A DNA stretch of 64,000 bases, taken from Diphasiastrum complanatum. Its lineage: Eukaryota; Streptophyta; Lycopodiopsida; Lycopodiales; Lycopodiaceae. Positions within the stretch are counted from its first letter, which is position 1; each line of letters starts with the position of its first letter. Positions 55,901 through 61,900 of this stretch are shown in pieces. Position numbers and translations under genes: made by a program. The notes below the pieces were generated by a model. The model made no database searches, had not been told where the DNA came from, and was given only the letters and a program-made list of their open reading frames with translations. The stretch is from assembly GCA_029204225.1 (NCBI GenBank), contig CM055096.1:39117866-39181865 (forward strand). The letters are read 5' to 3'.

Positions 55901-58900
55901 AGGTGAAGTTGCAATCAAAGATCTAAAGGAAGCTGCACTTTCTCCAGGCCTTTATAGCCAAAAATTCTCCACGAGTTCATTCTTCGAGCTTTTCTTAAAA
56001 GGCAGCTTTCAATTTACTCCAAAATTTCAGTTTTTGAAAGGCATAAAATGCCACTTTGGATGGTCTTTATTTAAGGAAGTTTTGAATGGGTCCGAGGATG
56101 GATGGTACTTCAACTTCATTAGAAAATTGAAGGCTGGAAAGGGGCCCGACTGGTCAAATTCATTTGAAAGGCCATTGTCCTCACTTTAAAAAAATATTGT
56201 TGATAAGGCATTTTTGGCCTATTTTGAGTATTTTTCAAATGCCTAAGACACTCCTTACCGGAATTGATCCAAACAAAGAGTCGTACATACATGTCCCTAC
56301 AAGTACAGAAGGTCGAGACAGAATGTAAACCTCGTCGAGGAGAAATAGCAAGTTTCTCATACAACTACACCATTTTCAAGCCATGTAGCTATGCAACATG
56401 CCAATACTACACATCGCATTTTGGTGACCATTTAAAAAATGCAAATTGTACTTGATGAAGGGTGGCCTGGTACACAATTTTGCAGGCTGATATTTTGGTG
56501 ATTTGTCGTCATTATTACACAAATTGAATGGGAAAATAGCTAAAAAAGGGTGTAAATATATGTCGAAATGGCTAATTTAAGAGATTTGGTCCTAGACAAA
56601 GCGAGTAACTTGGATGGCATTTCCATCAATGTGATGAAGAAGGATCTGCGTAAGAACTTTGAGATGACAGACTTGAATCTCATGTATTATTGTCTTTAAG
56701 TTGAAGTTTGGCAAGGCAAGCATGGAACAACGCTTACACAAACTAGCTACATCGACAAGCTTTTGAAACAATTTCGCATGCTGGATTGTACGCTCAACAG
56801 AATCCTTGGGTAAATCGCTTTACTACATGCTGACTTATCAAGACATTGTTGGACCTACTTTCTTAAGAGAAAAAGTGAAGCCTTTGAGAGGTTTAATGAT
56901 TCAAGAGATTAGTTGACAATCAGCTAAATCGGAAAATATAATGTTTAATGAGTGACCATGGTGAAGAATATACTTTTAACAAATTTAGAGATGTTTGCAA
57001 GGACAACGGGACAAATTGACACCTTACCACCTCTTATTCTCCTCAATCAAATGAGGTGGCTAAATGCCAAAATCGTACTATTGTTCAAATTGCAAGATCT
57101 AACTAAGCTTTTATGGGCTGATGCTACTCACACAACAGTTTATGTGCAAAATAGGTCACCAATAAAAGCATTGGACAGAAAAACACTCCAAGAGGTGTTG
57201 TATGGCAATAAGCCAAGTGTAGCCCCCTTAAGAATCCTCGATTGTGAGACTTACGCTCACATCCTGGGGGATTTGCGGCAGAAATTGGATGCAAAATTAG
57301 AAAATGCATCTATATTGGCTATGCGGAGAAGGAAAAAGCATGTAGTTCGTTTGACACATCGACTAGGAAAATAATCCTACAGATGTGATTTTCAATTAAT
57401 CTACCGTTGCTGGTTTTCTGCGGGAACCAGCAAATAGCAAACAAAGAATTGATATTTAAGAGGAATATCAAGTGGAAGAGGATGAGGTAACATGTCATGG
57501 CCCACATGTAGTTAGCACCATGGCTTATTTAACATTAGAATTATGGGGCACTTAGGCTAATTACATGCGGGACATGAAACTGTCATGTGCCCATCATAGC
57601 ATCCTAACATCTAGTCCATTCTTATATATGAAATTAGCATGGTAAAAGCAAGAAATCAAGAAACTAGATAAAATAGAAAAACCTTCTCTAGCAAAGTAAA
57701 GTATCTTCCTTAATATTTCAATCTATCAAGCCTAAAACTAGAGAATGATCAAGCTCTCATGTGATTGTACGCACATGAACCATCCATCGGCAAAAGCCAT
57801 AGCTCTCAAAGAGAACCTCTCAAAAAAACATAGAATTCAATCATATACATATGTAGACCTCAACTATTTAAAGTGGTCTTTTGTGCATCTAATATAAGAT
57901 TGGGGCCTTATTGACGTAATTGGACCTTACAACCATTACTACAAGTCCCGCTATTCACAAATATAGCGCGGTTTTTCAAGCCATCTTATTAACTATCCTA
58001 TTGACTAATTCTATTCTAATTTGGCTATATTTAGCATTGGAATTATTGAGCACATGGGCTAAATTACATGCGAGACACGACACTCCCCCTACTTAAGCAT
58101 TTTTCACCTAAAAAATGAAGACCATATGATACTCCAAGTGTCATGCTCCTTGAATCCCTTGACAGTTGTTACAAATTTTTGGTTATTTTTTATGTAACAA
58201 TAACTTTCCCTATAATGTTCTCATTGGTAACCAATCTTTGCTGATCATATATTGATGCCTTAGGCTCTGCTTCCAACTTATTATTGTAGAGCAAGGTTCT
58301 CGCAAATCTTCTATAGAAGAACCTTTGATCTACAAGTTTATCCCAAAGATTTAATAAAATCACTGACGAAGAGGTTCATAAAGCATAGGATTGCCTTAGC
58401 ATCTAGTTCTACATGAATTGACAAAATACGTGCAATAAGACACTCAGTAGTCTTCTTTTTTAGCATATTTCTTGATTGCATAAGCTATCCAATTCCTGAT
58501 GCATCTCTTTTTAACCATGCATCTGATGTTGTTGTCTTATTCATTGCTCCAAAACATGGAATGTTGGTTCTATCTTGTAGCTCCAATGCATCTGTCAGAG
58601 CAATGAATTCCTTATTTCGATTCTTCAAATCCCGTATGGCGAAAGGATCCTAATGATCATTTGTACACAAGGAATTCGACCGCCTTGAAAATGCTATCCA
58701 ATAAAACAAGTTTCCGAATGCAGTCTCTCTCTACGAATCACTAAGATGATAAAGATACTCCATTTGATCTCCAAACGCGACTTTTTTCATTGATTTAAGA
58801 TTAATATTCACAATGTTGATTCCCTTTTTGATCATATAAGAGGTCTGAAGTGATGTCTCCGCATTCTATAATTATAACTCCTAGGACTTGAATAGCTTGA

Positions 58901-61900
58901 TACATTGGAAAAAAGCCTTCCATTTTATTGGCTTTCCAAAATACTATGGACACTCTTGAGGGAAACAAAATATATTCCACCAAGGTTATTTCTCTTGTGA
59001 ATCCATTTGTGAAAAATTGGAAAAAAATAAGTATCCATGGAATAATAGGGTTTCTTCACTATTAAGAACATCTCCGTACATTTTCTCATATAAAATAGAA
59101 TCATTTTCATCTTTCAAGATAACCTCAACATATTCCATAGCAAATTGAAATGATTCGTAATTTATTTCTTTACAACAAGCATCCATAGTCGATAATGGTG
59201 TTGACTCCTTTGTCCCTAGATGATCATCCTCACCAACTTGATAGATTAAATGTAATTGGTCACTTTGTTGATCCTGATCGCTCGTTATCATAGCTAACTA
59301 ATCAAGAAGTTGATGAAACTAAATGTCTTTTAATATTGAAAATATTCATGAATTGACCTTCAAACTTAGGTTTCCTCGCATCAAAAACATAATCCCAAAC
59401 TTAGTGGCTCTGATTTGTAATTGTCTAAAAGAATTTGGTCTTCTTCATCGCTCGTAGAATGATCACTAAGTCCATGGAATTTGGTATTCCATGCTGTTGA
59501 GATATTCCTTGATCAGATCCTAGTTGTCAAGTTACTCTTGCTGAACATTTGACCATTCTTTGAATTGAGTATCATCCCCACATTCAGGATGATCTTGAAA
59601 TTTGGAAGGACTTCCTCATTTCCACCTGTTTGTTCTTCGTCATTCCTTTGTTTTGTTCTTTGTCATTCTCTATGGATTGTTGCAAATCGTTCTTGATTAC
59701 ATCAAGGGTATATATTCACAATGGTTGGTAGCATGCCAATATTGATTTGTCTTTGTGGAAGGCCTAATAAAGTTTCAAGAAGAATCAAAGTTAGTGGTCT
59801 TGCTTGCTAAAGTCATATTCCACCTTCCTTAGAACCGTTGGTAACATCAAATGGCTTAAATTCTTGCTTATTCAGAACATTCTAATCGATACCCAACTTT
59901 GGCTTGTAGGATTGCCCTCAAATTATAGGTAACATTGTCGTGAGATTATCAATAGTCATATCAAAATAAGGATTGGCATTTATGGATGGGAAAGAATCAA
60001 TATTGGGATTACCAAGATTAAGATTGGCATCTAAATGCTAAATTGAAGCTTGACAACATCATTGACATTGAGTCTTAGAATTGTCGCAATGATTGTACAC
60101 TTTGCTCAGTATTTTAATGTATCTACCATATGACTGTCCAAATTAGCAAAATTACCTTGTATTGTAGATAAGCCATTGTTTGTGATAGTTAAACGTTTAT
60201 TTAAGATTTTCTTTGTTCCAATATTCAATACATGAATGTTGCCCCGTTGTTGTTGGGTTGATTTTGTTGACTTCCCGCAAAATTGGCATAAAAACTGGAA
60301 AGTGTCACATCACTTGCCAAACTGGTATTCATTGCCTCCTTAAAACCATTTGTGTCAGGAAGTGGTTTAGCCTTCTAAGAAGGACCAATAATACATGTAG
60401 TAACAAAAAGAGAACATTCTCCATTTCCATCATCATCTTCACTCTCATATGGGTTTTCATATAATAAATAGTTAACAGTACAGTCTTCATTATCACTTAT
60501 ATGGCAATCAAAATGTTGTCCAACACCATAATAATGTTGTCCTTTTGACTTCCTCAAGATCATGAAATTGATCCATAGGCTTATGTTGGTCCTCAATACC
60601 ACAATGCAATTGGTATTGCTCATCCATGCTCACCACTTCAGACTAGTCTTCAGTGCCATTTTGGAATTGATTATGACCTTGATACTCACAATCATTGGAG
60701 TGTAGGTCATTTTGACCATCGAAGGGATAAATTGATTCATCTTTGGTCCAACCACCAATGACTTGCTCGTTTTGATCCTCGTATTGTTTGTCATCACTAT
60801 AGTTTTCATAATGGTGGTCAAGCTGAAGATCGTCATTACAGTCCTCAATAAAACCTTCCCGTTGGTCACAATCATTAGTGAAATATTCACCTTGATCACA
60901 ATCATCAATGTAATCCTCACCTTGGTCCCACTAACTTTCCATATCATTTTTGAAACCATTATCACAGTCTGTCTTATTGTCATCTTCAGTCCATAATCCC
61001 ATTCCATTATGAATGAATTTTGAGAATTGATTTTGGAATTTGTGGACTATAGGCCTGAGATGAAATTTGTAATGATACAAAAATCAAATTTCATGCTGTC
61101 CAATGTCGGTAAGGAAGGATGATAACAAACTAGTAGAAATTAGCAAGAGGGAATCAACGGAAAATGGTTTTCCAATAAGAGCAATGTTTTTACAAATATT
61201 GAGAACTTTTCTAGGGGTCAAATTCTTGGCATAAATGACACTTTTACAGTATCGAGCTTGTTGAGCTGATGAATTTCGCTTTTTATTTCGCTAAAAATGA
61301 TTGAGTAATGACTACGGAACAACATATAATTGCACAATGTCAAGCTCATCAAATTGATCATTTTTGCTTTTGCGTGTTTTTTTTCAACTGAAACTTCAAA
61401 TTGAGAGGCCCGAAAAAAAATTTGCAAAGAAACAAAACTTCAAAAAATGAAATTTGAAGTGCTTTTCTTCCAAAATTCTATGCAACATTAGAACTGAACT
61501 CTTATCATGAAAACTTGCATAACTTTGTCAATTCTTCACCAAATTGGCTGGAAATAATACTCAAATTCAAGCTAAGACAGATCTACTAACAGTCAAGAAA
61601 TTAGGCCACAAATATAGCCAAAAAAGGAGGGAAAAAAACGATAACTAGCTAAATTTGGACTAGTTTCATAAAAAGTGCCATAACTTGGTCATTATAGCTC
61701 CAAATCAGAAAAAAATCAATACCTCCCGAAAGCTAAGGGAAAGGGCTTGATCTAAGACAGGAAATCACACAAGAAATAAAGATTAGTAGGTCAAAATTTC
61801 AACCAAAGTCTTCTAAAAAATGAAAAGCAAAGAAACTGATAAGAAACAACAAAACTCCACGAAATTTGATAGAAAAGGATCTAATGCTTTGATATCAAAA

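Noticed and set aside
60763-61007. Met/Ile/Val-rich frames on both strands that look like membrane proteins
   Set aside because: They are shadows of the acidic Asp/Gln-rich frame. GAT/ATC codons read out of phase give Ile, Met and Val.
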